Positions 36,346-45,982 of a stretch of 64,000 nt of DNA are shown in pieces. This DNA is from Apoda limacodes (lineage: Eukaryota > Arthropoda > Insecta > Lepidoptera > Limacodidae). The position numbers and the translations under genes are program-made. Where the stretch lies: positions 16,586,501 to 16,650,500 of the forward strand of contig OX291557.1 in the NCBI GenBank assembly GCA_946406115.1, given 5' to 3'. Position 1 is the stretch's first letter. Every line of letters begins with the position of its first letter. Below the pieces are notes generated by a model. It was given only the letters and a program-made list of their open reading frames with translations, was not told the origin of the DNA and made no database searches.

Positions 36346-37120
36346 TTGCTAGAGATATAGATTTGTTTATTTGTGCTTTGAGTGATTTCATAAGAACTGC
36401 ATTGTTAGTAATATGTTACAAATAGGTGTAAGGATTATAATACAACAAATAAATTATTTAGCTACACTAAAGCATATAGAAAACAAGTATTGGTGTGAGG
36501 TGCAGAAATGAATAAATAAAAAAATTATGTGTATGCAGGTTTAACTATTAAATATGTTTTATATACAGACATTCAAGTTTATCATTTCAGTTATCGCTAA
36601 ACAAAAATAGAAAAATGTTATTTGGGTAAAAATAATAACAGAAATGAGTTACCCAGTAAATGTGACTGGATTAACCCATATTCTAGGAAAATAATATACC
36701 AAGTGTCGCTTCCAACCAGACTATCTATATATCGACGTAGGAACAAACTCTCACAATGAGTACTTGAAGCCACAATTAGCCGTTTTGTAGTCGATGTAAA
36801 GCCTCAATTAAAGCTTCAGAGAGGTTGGACGAGTCTTCAGTACTTTTGAGTTTTAATAAACGGTTTGTTTCCTCACTTTTTGTTGTTTAACTGTCGTTAA
36901 TATATCGCTTGCTTTCGTGAATACTGGTTGGTAAACATAATTATAGACCTCATTATTAACAGCCTGTTAGTGCGCTCTTTTACTAACTTAAACTTTACGT
37001 AAAGTTTACGTTTCTTAATTAATAGCTATAAAATTAACCCGAGATATTCAATTGTTATGAGTTAGCTAACAAAAGCAACAATTCAATTCAAAAACACACT
37101 GATAAAAACTTTTTAACAAA
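36346..37120. other. AT-rich stretch without a recognised gene
   Basis: No coding frame and no repeat that I can name. Confidence 0.35.
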
Positions 37121-37123
37121 AAA

Positions 37124-37957
37124 AAACAACCGGCTTCAAAAAGATGTTTTTAGTGATATAAAAATAATTGCTTATTGCCAAAAATCTGATTTGAATCACA
37201 GTTTAAAGTTGGTGTCCATGTACCTACCACATACCTAACAGTGTATGTATGTACCTATGTACATAACACACTTCACTTGCATGAAACCAACCAACAATTT
37301 TTGTTGAAGAGTTTTTATTTTTTCTTTTGAGTGATGAATTGCTTTTTTTCACGTACACTAAAAACATCCATACTTGTGACAAAATTTTATACAATCATCA
37401 ACATAAAAGGCGCGTTTCACCACTTCAAAATTAACATCAATATTTTTTTCTCTCCAAAAGTTTAAGCTTTAAATCCACTTCATTAATATTGGACCATCTT
37501 ACGAATGTACTCTTTTGAATAAAAAGAATTTTTAAAATCAGTTCAAAATTGACGGAGAAATCGGTGGACATACATAAAAAAAAATATATCCGTCGAACCT
37601 AGAACCTTCTCCTTTTTTGAAGGCGGTAATAATTTATTTCAGATTTTTTGTAATAATTATTTTTACCTTTTGCATGCTTTTGAAGTTAGTTGTTGTTTTT
37701 GTTAAAAAGTTTTTATTTTTTACTTTTAAGTGACCTATTTATTGACTTACGGAAATAAGTACACTAAAACAATACCCAAACAGCTTCTAGTGTGCCGTCA
37801 AAAATTTGAAGAGATCCCTCAATTTTTTGTTAGTTCTTTTAAACAAAAAAAGAATTTTCTGAATCGGTCAAGGCGTCTTAGAGTAATCGGGGAACATACA
37901 TAAAAAAAAGATTCCGACGAATTGAGAACCTACTCTATTTTTCGAAGTCGGTTAAAA
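37124..37957. repeat. Two adjacent CCGACTTC-type repeats
   Basis: The block opens 'caaccggcttcaaaaagat' and closes 'tttttcgaagtcggttaaaa', inverted ends typical of a common lepidopteran repeat. Near 37600 a third end, 'ccttctccttttttgaaggc', lies internally. Two halves each contain 'gtttttatttttt.cttttgagtga', 'acactaaaa.ca' and 'acatacataaaaaaaa' followed by 'ga.cctact/gaacct'. So two related units sit side by side at about 37124-37630 and 37630-37957. Confidence 0.6.
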
Positions 37958-38340
37958 AGTGGTCAAAAGCCTTTGACTGGAATACTTTTGGTTCAATATC
38001 TCTTCGAAACATTGATGTAGTACTATTACTACCTATACTATATCAGTATTTAAAAGAACTAGTTTTTCAAAGATTTATAAATATTATTTTGTAAAAACAA
38101 TAAATGGATATGGTATTTGCCACATATGTTTTTTTTAAACAAAGGAAAAAATTATGTAGTTTTTATGCTTTTTATCATAGTATCTTTCAAAAATTGGTTT
38201 ATTGTATTCGAATTAAATCAGTACTTTTTCGCAAGAATTAACAAAATATTTGGCCTATGTACGTAACCGTGTACGACTCTAAGGTCTGATTTTTTTAACT
38301 ACGAAAATAAATAATAGAACATATCAATAGCACCAACTTG
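37958..38340. other. AT-rich stretch without a recognised gene
   Basis: Nothing recognised. Confidence 0.35.
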
Positions 38341-38344
38341 GTTG

Positions 38345-38530
38345 CTTTTAGGTGTTAGGCCATAATGCTAAGTTAGGCTGGTGTCATATTATGACAGCAG
38401 TGGTTTGAAAATTCTGACAGCTGAGTGGCTGCTTGACAAGGACACCTATCTACACAAGACCGGAGCATTGAACTATGGCCTAAGCCGCGGTCTCATACGC
38501 GGAGGCCTGTGCACAAGAAGACAAACGACG
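38345..38530 (+). mobile_element. 5S-derived SINE family, 3' portion (tentative)
   Basis: 'cagcagtggtttgaaaattc', 'tgacagctgagtggctgctt' and 'tgaactatggcctaa' parallel 'acagcagtcgtcaagcc', 'ggcttgaaaactctgacagt' and 'ggtggactatggcc' at 58545-58715. The frame at 38381-38563 is a by-product. The 5S-like core is not present here. Confidence 0.4.
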
Positions 38531-39292
38531 GCTAAATCAACCACTAACCTTGTTATTGTCTGAACTCAAGTGGAAAATATTTATCCATAATAGGTTAATA
38601 TATTCAGTCATCAACGTACCTGAGTGACGGGGATCTGAGTGTAAATTGACGGCGTAAGGTACCCTAGTATAATTAGTTCTTTTATAAAGTAGTAACGCGA
38701 CAAAGTGTAGACAGATACTATTGACTGTATGCACATTAAAGTCAACCATTTATACTTAGTTAACGTTTAAAAATTAAATTCTTCAATTATAAACAAAATT
38801 ACTTAAATAAAAAAATTACGCGGGACTTTTATAATTTTATAAACGTCTTTATCATCTATACTATATAAGTTGAACGAAATAAACGACTTTAATTAAATAC
38901 AATAAAATGCAAATCAGTCAATAAAACAAACAAATTATAAATACATTAGGCACTCCTAGTGAACATTACAATTCTATTGTAATATATCAAGTAATACGCC
39001 TTCCCCCTTTCTTTACCTTTTTGTAAGAATAATTTAACTTCTAGACTTTCACATTTCTTCAACAATATATGTTATTCCACAGCAATCCAGGTTCATAATC
39101 GTGTAACCTGTAGGTGATGACAGCAAAATAATTTGGTTTTATGTAATTGGCGTTAAGTGTCTGTTAAGTTATAATAGCTAGAGGTTAAGTAGATAGCCTA
39201 CGTGCATGTTTCTTTTTTTAAATACAATTAGCACTTATTGTGTGTATTGTCGGATACAATTTACTAAACCATGTTTTACATTGCATTTACGC
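38531..39292. other. AT-rich stretch without a recognised gene
   Basis: No gene or named repeat seen before the direct repeat starts at 39293. Confidence 0.35.
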
Positions 39293-39547
39293 AACTAATG
39301 AATATAACAACGTTATGCAACACTTACTGAGAGAATTGGCTGATGAGCTTGTTTATTTAATTATCTAAGTTAACTATTCATTAGTTTAAAACTCACTTAC
39401 ATTTACGACACAATATTTATCAATGTACTTATTTTTAGAGACATATACATATATTGTTTAGGACTAAGTAGTCCACAAGGATTTTAATAGGTTTGAATAC
39501 GATATTTACTTATTTGGCGATAATTTTCAGTTTAAAAAATATGTCCT
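39293..39547 (+). repeat. Direct repeat A, left copy (255 bp)
   Basis: It begins 'aactaatgaatataacaacg' and ends 'tttaaaaaatatgtcct'. The same 255 bp recur at 40224-40478 at a constant offset of 931, with no differences seen by eye. The two copies bracket block B exactly. Near-identity means the event is recent or an assembly artefact. Confidence 0.9.
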
Positions 39548-40224
39548 TTTTATCTCAATAATTCAAAAGTTCCTGCGGGAATAACTATAAAAGAGTTAAA
39601 CGAACTATTGCTGCACCTATAGCATGTTATAGCAATTTATTAGTATAAGTAATTAATTAATTTATTGGAGTTAATTAAGGAGTTCCACGCCGATAGCCGA
39701 ATTTAGGGCGGGCGGAGCCGCTGGTAAAGCTAGTTACGAAATAAACTAACTACTAAAAAGTACCTAAACATACAAACATTCGCGTCTAACTTCAGAAGCG
39801 TATTTTACATTGGCGAGTACTTATACTTATCTTATGAACAAGGTATTTGATAAACATCTGAAATATCGTGAAGCAAAATAAAAAAAAGCAAAATTTATAA
39901 ATAAAGTAACAGCTTTTTGTTGTGGAAATTTTAAACAGTAAGTTATAGCTTAGAAATAATTTATATTTCAATATTGGTACTTTGTTTTTGTGAAACGGGG
40001 ATTCAAAGTCTGTACATTGACAAGCAAATTAAGCGCGGGCGAAGCCGCTGGCAAAAGCTAATGATTTCATAAAAGTCACTATCAATATTTTTCTATGAGA
40101 AAAATATTTAGTCCTATTTTAAAATTGACAAACAAATCACTTAAGTACAAATATTTTTAAGAAAATTTTCCTAATAATACCTATGTTTAATTTTTGTAGG
40201 TATAAACCGCTGTCAGGATACCGA
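39546..40224 (+). repeat. Duplicated block B, first copy (about 678 bp)
   Basis: It matches 43197-43875 at a constant offset of 3651 with one difference seen ('acatctgaaat' here, 'acatctaaaat' there). It starts inside a Helitron-like element at 'ctttttatctcaataattc' and so lacks that element's 5' half. It carries two GC-rich hairpin ends, 'gggcggagccgctggtaaag' near 39708 and 'gcgggcgaagccgctggcaa' near 40036. Because the 43-kb copy retains the element's head, that copy is probably the source. Confidence 0.9.
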
Positions 40225-40478
40225 ACTAATGAATATAACAACGTTATGCAACACTTACTGAGAGAATTGGCTGATGAGCTTGTTTATTTAATTATCTAAG
40301 TTAACTATTCATTAGTTTAAAACTCACTTACATTTACGACACAATATTTATCAATGTACTTATTTTTAGAGACATATACATATATTGTTTAGGACTAAGT
40401 AGTCCACAAGGATTTTAATAGGTTTGAATACGATATTTACTTATTTGGCGATAATTTTCAGTTTAAAAAATATGTCCT
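40224..40478 (+). repeat. Direct repeat A, right copy (255 bp)
   Basis: This is the second copy of the 39293-39547 block. It stops at 'atgtcct', two bases before the hAT target-site duplication at 40481. The minor frame at 40424-40612 crosses this boundary and is not a gene. Confidence 0.9.
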
Positions 40479-40746
40479 GTGTAGGTACTAGGGTTTCTGA
40501 TTTCTCGAACTATTTTCGTTCTCGAGGCAATGGAATTATCGTGGCCAAATTCTCGAGTCTTCTCGAGTCTCGAGGCTTTCTAAGAAGACTTATAATTGGT
40601 AATAAAATTTAAAGAAAATACTCAAAATAATTACGAAAGCAACATATTTTTATTACCCCCAACTGCGCTTACTTAAAAACGAAAAACGAAACATAAAAAC
40701 ACATAATAAACAAATCTTAATACTTAGTAGAAAAAGAAACACTAAA

Positions 40747-41268
40747 AATCTGCGTGCATCTTAATCATCTAGAAACAAAAAACTTCAGTATCAAGCTATT
40801 CGTTTATTCGTACATTTTAGCCTAAAGACGTTCACTGCTGAACGTAAACCTCTCCCCTATTTCTCCAATACGGCCGGTCTTGAGCCGCCTGCACCCATCC
40901 GCTTCTTGCGGCTCTGACCAGATCGTCTATCCACCTGGTAGGAGGCCGACTCACGCTGCGTCTTCCAATCCGTGGTCGCCACTCGAGAACCTTTCTTCCC
41001 CATCGGTTATCGGTTCGACGATCGATGTGGCCTGCCCATTGCCACTTCAGCTTGCTAACTAATTGAGCTATGTCGGTAACCTTAGTTCTTCGGCAAATTT
41101 TCTCATCAATCAAGCTATTGCTCTACTAATAATCTAAATAATAATATAATATTTGTATTTGTTGAATCTGCGTGCGTCTTAATCATCTAGAAACAAAAAA
41201 CTTAAGTATCAAGCTATTGCTCTACTAATAATCTTAATAATAATATAATTTTGGTATTTATTAGCTCT
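40747..41268 (+). repeat. Tandem repeat inside the hAT element (about 100-bp unit)
   Basis: Unit 1 is 40747-40800 plus 41120-41164, split by the LINE insertion. Unit 2 is 41165-41268. Both read 'aatctgcgtgc', 'tcttaatcatctagaaacaa', 'gtatcaagctatt' and 'gctctactaataatct'. Unit 2 is the uninterrupted version and shows what unit 1 looked like before the LINE arrived. Confidence 0.85.
40801..41108 (-). pseudogene. RTE-type LINE 3' end nested in the hAT element, target duplication intact
   Basis: The minus strand encodes an open C-terminus: DEKICRRTKVTDIAQLVSKL, then KWQWAGHIDRR, then WRPRIGRRSVSRPPTRWIDD and LVRAARSGWVQAAQDRPYWR. WAGH and RPPTRWIDD are typical of the tail behind the reverse transcriptase in lepidopteran RTE LINEs. 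The 11-bp duplication ATCAAGCTATT flanks it at 40790-40800 and 41109-41119. The coding part is 5' truncated, with no RT motifs. The retained open frame suggests the insertion is young. Confidence 0.85.
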
Positions 41269-41867
41269 AACTTTTAAATCATTGAGATCAAATATAAAAA
41301 TCTTCTTACAGAAGCATCACAATAATAAAATCTTAAATAACTAATGAAAACAGATAGCTAAAGGTGGTACGGTATCCCAACAACCCTAAGAGTTTCTATT
41401 TAAAATTTGAGTCAATCTACATATGATAAGTAATTGTCTAGAAATAACAATAAAAATAATTAGGCTCTGCTAATTTGTAGCTCAACTAAGTAACTAACAG
41501 TTAGTAATTCTTTAATCAGTCTGGTATTTCGCAGCTTAATCGATATCAAAACATAGAAAGCTCCTTAAATAATCATTACAATAATTAAATCATAAAAAAA
41601 CTAAAAGTAACAGATCACTAAAAGTTCTGTTTATAACAAATTCAATATCAGTTGTTTAAAAATATTTTAGTAGCTTTAACACTGATTGAGATCTTAGTTA
41701 AAAATCCTAAGTGCGGCGTGTACGAATACTTGAAATTAGTGGCTCGTGGAAAAGGCACGGGATTTTTCGAACCAAGACGGATTTCTCGAGTCTTCTCGAG
41801 TTCGAGAATTCTCGAGCAGAAACCCTAGTAGGTACATCATTTTTGCTTTCATTACAAACTTGTTAAA

Positions 41868-42116
41868 TAAATAATAAATAAATAAATATTTTTGGACATT
41901 GCACACAGCGCCGTCTGGCCCGAAGTAAGAAAAGCTTATGTTATGGATATTATATATATATTTTTTAGTAAATACATAAAAATTATACATAAATACACCC
42001 AGACTCAAGACAAACACAAATGTTTTATCACATAAATATTTGTTCAGTGCGCAAATCGAATCTACTCCCTCTGCGCAGCAGTCAGCCACACTACCAACTA
42101 GGCTGCAAGGAAGTAG
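41868..42116 (-). mobile_element. tRNA-headed lepidopteran SINE
   Basis: On the minus strand it starts GCAGCCTAGTTGGTAGTGTG and has a B-box-like 'gattcgatttgcgcactg' (degenerate). Then come 'aaatatttatgtgataaaac', 'gtttgtcttgagtctgggtg' and an end before a T/A-rich run with 'tgtccaaaaatatttattta'. The same order occurs at 58938 on the plus strand. It is transcribed by RNA polymerase III in active families and relies on a LINE reverse transcriptase. The frame at 41736-42143 is incidental. Confidence 0.8.
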
Positions 42117-43057
42117 TAATTTTGACAGTCTAGAATCAATCAAAGTGAGTTTATTTTAGAAGAAAATACTTCTAAAATAAATAGTCAAATAAACAAAAAA
42201 AAAACCAGGTGCAAAAACATTAAAAAATAAATAAGTGCACTTAAAACATACCAAATATTTAACTAAGCAGACAAAACTCTTTTTAATGTAACTACTGAGC
42301 AATCTGTTTACTTAATACTATTTGCAATTGCAAACGAGTCCCGTTTGCTTATAGTTAAGTATTTGATATGTTTTAGGTACACTTATTTCTTTATTTTTAA
42401 TTCTTAATGTTTTTGCTGCCGTGTCTTTTTATTTATGTATGTTTATTAAAAGATTTTTTTTTTGTTTTTTACTTTTTTTAGACTCGCGCTTGAATATTTT
42501 ATGTGCCCTATAACACTCGGGAGATGAATACCTTTCATTTGAGATTTCATTAATCGAAACCGGTTGAGCCGTTGAGGCTACAGAATTTTACAATGGACCG
42601 GATATATATATTTGCGAAAAACATTACCCTTCTCTTGGGTCAGTCTATAAAAAAAAGAACAAAGAAAAATATTGTTTTCTCTTCACGTATTTAGTTCATT
42701 AAGTATCATTCTACTTGATAAAATCGAAACAGAAACATTGTATGAACTGCCGGCCTTTATTCAAAAAGCATTATTTAAAGTCACACGTGCAGACACCATG
42801 TTGTGCTAGACAAAGGTAATTAAGGGCTTTCATCAGTCCGAAGTCTGACGTCACTCCACACGTGTGTTAAAGAGCTAAAGAGTCTTGCCTCTAGCATCCA
42901 ATCAATGGAACATTCCCTCGCCAAACTTAAATGCGCCTCGAATGAAGTTAGGTGATTAATTTCACGCAGGTATTGTCAAGGACTTTCAAATGCTCTTCAT
43001 AATAATGTATAAGTAACTAGCAATATTTTAGTTTTTGAAATTCTTAATTATAAATAA
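42117..43057. other. AT-rich stretch without a recognised gene
   Basis: Nothing recognised. A short inverted repeat around 42148-42178 ('ttttagaagaaaatacttct' / 'agaagtattttcttctaaaa') can form a hairpin. Confidence 0.4.
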
Positions 43058-43384
43058 TCCTACTAATCTTATAAATGTGAAAGTTTGTATGTCTGGATTG
43101 ATGTTTGTTACTCAATCACGCTTCAACCACCACTAGACGGATCGGGATAAAACTTGGCACACATATAGGTTAGGTCCTGCCATAGCATAAAGGCTACTTT
43201 TTATCTCAATAATTCAAAAGTTCCTGCGGGAATAACTATAAAAGAGTTAAACGAACTATTGCTGCACCTATAGCATGTTATAGCAATTTATTAGTATAAG
43301 TAATTAATTAATTTATTGGAGTTAATTAAGGAGTTCCACGCCGATAGCCGAATTTAGGGCGGGCGGAGCCGCTGGTAAAGCTAG
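43058..43384 (+). mobile_element. Helitron-like element, apparently complete
   Basis: It starts TCCTACTAATCTTATAAATG and ends with a GC-rich hairpin 'gggcggagccgctggtaaag' and CTAG. It sits between an A on the left and a T on the right, the usual Helitron A|T target. It includes 'gtttgttactcaatcacgct', 'ggtcctgccatagcataaag' and 'ttccacgccgatagccg'. The length is 327 bp with no coding capacity. Its 3' half belongs to duplicated block B. Confidence 0.7.
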
Positions 43385-43875
43385 TTACGAAATAAACTAA
43401 CTACTAAAAAGTACCTAAACATACAAACATTCGCGTCTAACTTCAGAAGCGTATTTTACATTGGCGAGTACTTATACTTATCTTATGAACAAGGTATTTG
43501 ATAAACATCTAAAATATCGTGAAGCAAAATAAAAAAAAGCAAAATTTATAAATAAAGTAACAGCTTTTTGTTGTGGAAATTTTAAACAGTAAGTTATAGC
43601 TTAGAAATAATTTATATTTCAATATTGGTACTTTGTTTTTGTGAAACGGGGATTCAAAGTCTGTACATTGACAAGCAAATTAAGCGCGGGCGAAGCCGCT
43701 GGCAAAAGCTAATGATTTCATAAAAGTCACTATCAATATTTTTCTATGAGAAAAATATTTAGTCCTATTTTAAAATTGACAAACAAATCACTTAAGTACA
43801 AATATTTTTAAGAAAATTTTCCTAATAATACCTATGTTTAATTTTTGTAGGTATAAACCGCTGTCAGGATACCGA
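43197..43875 (+). repeat. Duplicated block B, second copy (probable source)
   Basis: Same 678 bp as 39546-40224. Here the left side continues into the intact Helitron-like element and the right side into 'actcaccttcacag'. No repeat A is adjacent. Confidence 0.9.
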
Positions 43876-44081
43876 CTCACCTTCACAGATTTAAAGAAAT
43901 AATAGCAAGTACATATTAAAAAGGAAGTGGCAATTATAATGTGGTACAAGGACCAACGTGCCATGACGCCGGAACCCTTCTCAATTGCTGATCATTATTT
44001 AATGCAGTCGTCCTTCGTTAAAGTTGTTTGTGGTACAAAGTAAAAGCGCTAAGCGTTTCCTTAAATATATGAGAATAATAC

Positions 44082-44660
44082 ATTTTTTAAACCACTGAGC
44101 TGGTTGCAATCTAACGGTCCAACTAATGTAAGGCGGTCGCCACAGCCTTTGGACGCTTGCAGCACCACCGGAGCATTACTAAAAATCTAACCTGACTCAA
44201 AATCTATTTGCAATTCGTGTAAACATAACCTCACTTTACTTAATGTACACTTTTTCTGGTAATTTAATCATAAATCATTAAAATACTTCATGATTACCAC
44301 CTTAATTGTCACATTCTTTAACTAGTTTTCGAATCACGAAACTGATTAAACCTTTAATCTTCAAAATTCCAAATTTACGTACCGTATATGTTGCATCACA
44401 GAGTACATTGTTGTGTTGCATAGTAGCCTTGGTTAACTCCGGACATAACTATATAGATACATATCTTTAATCGGAATAATATGTGACATATCCAATCTTT
44501 GTCTGGAGTTACTTAGCCCATGGCTATTGTATAGACTACAAAGCGAAAGACGCGGGCCAAGGTCATTTTTGTTACCACGAATTGCAAATAGATTTTGAGT
44601 CAGGTATAAACACTTCGTTCTTGAAGAACCCCATGTAATGCTGGTTACTTCCGTTATTCT
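44082..44660 (-). repeat. Jockey-like LINE 3' UTR tail, split by a TIR element
   Basis: The left part reads 'tttttaaaccactgagctgg', 'gtaaggcggtcgccacagcc', 'ggacgcttgcagcaccacc' and 'attactaaaaatct'. The right part resumes at 44610 with 'acacttcgttcttgaagaac' and 'cccatgtaatgctgg', the next expected landmarks. The intervening 414 bp are a separate element. Confidence 0.7.
44191..44604. mobile_element. TIR element with perfect 29-bp inverted ends
   Basis: 44191-44219 and 44576-44604 are perfect inverted repeats beginning CCTGACTCAAAATC. The element lies inside a LINE tail whose two halves rejoin when it is removed. The flanks are TAA on the left and TAT on the right, so the target duplication is either a mutated 3-bp TWA or a TA; the superfamily is uncertain. 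The interior, 356 bp, is non-coding. Confidence 0.75.
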
Positions 44661-44684
44661 ATCCTTGTTCTTCGTTGTTATTCG

Positions 44685-45190
44685 TTTGGATGTTTGAATG
44701 TTTGTTACTCAATCACGCTTCAACCACTCGACGGATCAGGCTGAAACTTGACACACATGTAAGTTAGGTCCTGGAATAGGACATAGGCTACTTTTTATCC
44801 CAAAAAATTCCCGCGGGAATAACTATCGCCTCGCAGCGAGCTTCATACAACCGAATTTCTCATTTGTTTTTGACATTTACTGATCAATCACAGTGTAACT
44901 TCTTAGTCATAATCCCAATCCGAATACCTATGTCTGTGGTTTTTCTAAAATCTTGCAAAACGTTCTATTAACTAGAAATCTTTTTAAAACCATTTGTATG
45001 AAAAACTAGAATCCTGTATAACTTTTGAACTATAAAATTTGATAGAGAACTGGCACACTGCAAAAATCAAAAATTAAGTGGTGTTTGATCAGCAAGTGTC
45101 AAAAATCATTAGTAGCAAACTTTATTAGTAGGTATAATTAAGGAGTTCCACGCCGATTTAGGGCGGGCGTAGCTGCTGGCAAAATCTGGT
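44685..45190 (+). mobile_element. Helitron-like element interrupted by a MITE
   Basis: Its left part has 'gtttgttactcaatcacgct', 'gacggatcaggctgaaactt', 'ggtcctggaataggacatag' and 'cccgcgggaataactatcg'. After the MITE it resumes with 'ttaaggagttccacgccga', 'gggcgggcgtagctgctggc' and 'aaaatctgg'. The final CTAG is changed to CTGG, so the 3' end is decayed. Confidence 0.65.
44825..45110. mobile_element. MITE of the ACAAACGAATTTCTCA family, copy 2
   Basis: It starts 'cgcctcgcagcgagcttcat' and 'acaaccgaatttctcatttg' and shares 'atacctatgtctgtggtttt', 'cgttctattaactagaaatc' and 'gaactggcacactgca' with 20066-20406. The right inverted end is cut off after 'agtgtcaaaaatcatt', so this copy lost one terminus. 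It interrupts a Helitron-like element. Confidence 0.65.
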
Positions 45191-45690
45191 TAAAAATAAA
45201 ACAAGAACTAAATTATAATTAGTATCATTTAGAAAAAATAATTCAAGTTATTTAGATAACCAGTTACCCTACTATATCAAATTAGAATTGTACTTTTTTG
45301 AAGTTTAGTTAAGATATTAAATTTGAAACTTGAAGGCGCTAAAAAATACATAATTTCTGACTGTAGGTACGGCACGGCTAATGGCGAGCAATGTAGCCAC
45401 ATTAGCAATTAGCTGGTTTTATTTTAATCGTATTGCACTTTTTGCATATAATAAAGTACATGTTATCATTCGCGACACAGAAAATATAAAAACTATAAAA
45501 CTTATACTAAAACTTGGACCACAGGTTGAACCTACTTGTTCTTTCATGCTTCTAGTCGACAATGATGAGTGATATCATCGTATTGTTATTATATTAAAAA
45601 TACTTTGGTTAAAGCAGTCACATAAACATATGATTCTATACACGTGCAAATGAATAGTAGGTAAATTTATTCATTAATAAATAAACTCCT
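45191..45690. other. AT-rich stretch without a recognised gene
   Basis: The frame at 45381-45572 shows no domain and no flanking splice pattern. Nothing else recognised. Confidence 0.35.
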
Positions 45691-45982
45691 TTTAAGGGTT
45701 CTGTACCCAAATGGTAATTAGCGGAACCCTATTGCTAAGACTCCGCTGTCCGTCCGTCTGTCACCAGGCTGTATCTCAAGAACCGTGATAGTTAGACAGT
45801 TGATATTTTCACAGAGATGTATTTCTATTGCTGCTATAACATCGAATACTAAAAACAGAATAAAACAAATATAAGGGGGACTCCCATACAGCAAACGTGA
45901 TTTATTTTGCCGTTTTTATAGATAATGGTACGGAACCGTTGTTAAGTGCGCAAGTCCTAATAGTACTTGGCCTATTTTTTTA
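45690..45982 (+). repeat. AGGGTTCCGTACC interspersed repeat, copy 3
   Basis: 'taagggttctgtacccaaat', 'gcggaaccctattgctaaga', 'caccaggctgtatctcaaga', 'ccgtttttatagataatggt' and the end 'acttggcctatttttttaaa' reproduce the order of copies 1 and 2. It is roughly full length. Confidence 0.75.

Larger units (their letters stand above)
40489..41827. mobile_element. hAT-type non-autonomous element with 8-bp target duplication
   Basis: The ends are perfect inverted repeats, TAGGGTTTCTG and CAGAAACCCTA. Both are flanked by GTAGGTAC (40481-40488 and 41828-41835), an 8-bp target-site duplication as made by hAT transposases. Clusters of CTCGAG and TCTCGAGTCTTCTCGAG lie just inside each end, a pattern expected of subterminal transposase-binding sites. 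The length is 1339 bp including a 308-bp LINE insertion. There is no transposase frame, so mobilisation would depend on an autonomous relative. Good end match indicates a fairly young insertion. Confidence 0.85.

Noticed and set aside
40224..40478. 255-bp direct repeat as the two LTRs of a retrotransposon
   Set aside because: The enclosed 678 bp has no coding or primer-binding features, the repeat does not start TG and end CA, and the enclosed block exists elsewhere without it.
41736..42143. 135-codon minus-strand frame, one of the longest in the window
   Set aside because: It runs through the tRNA-headed SINE and the hAT right end, both non-coding.
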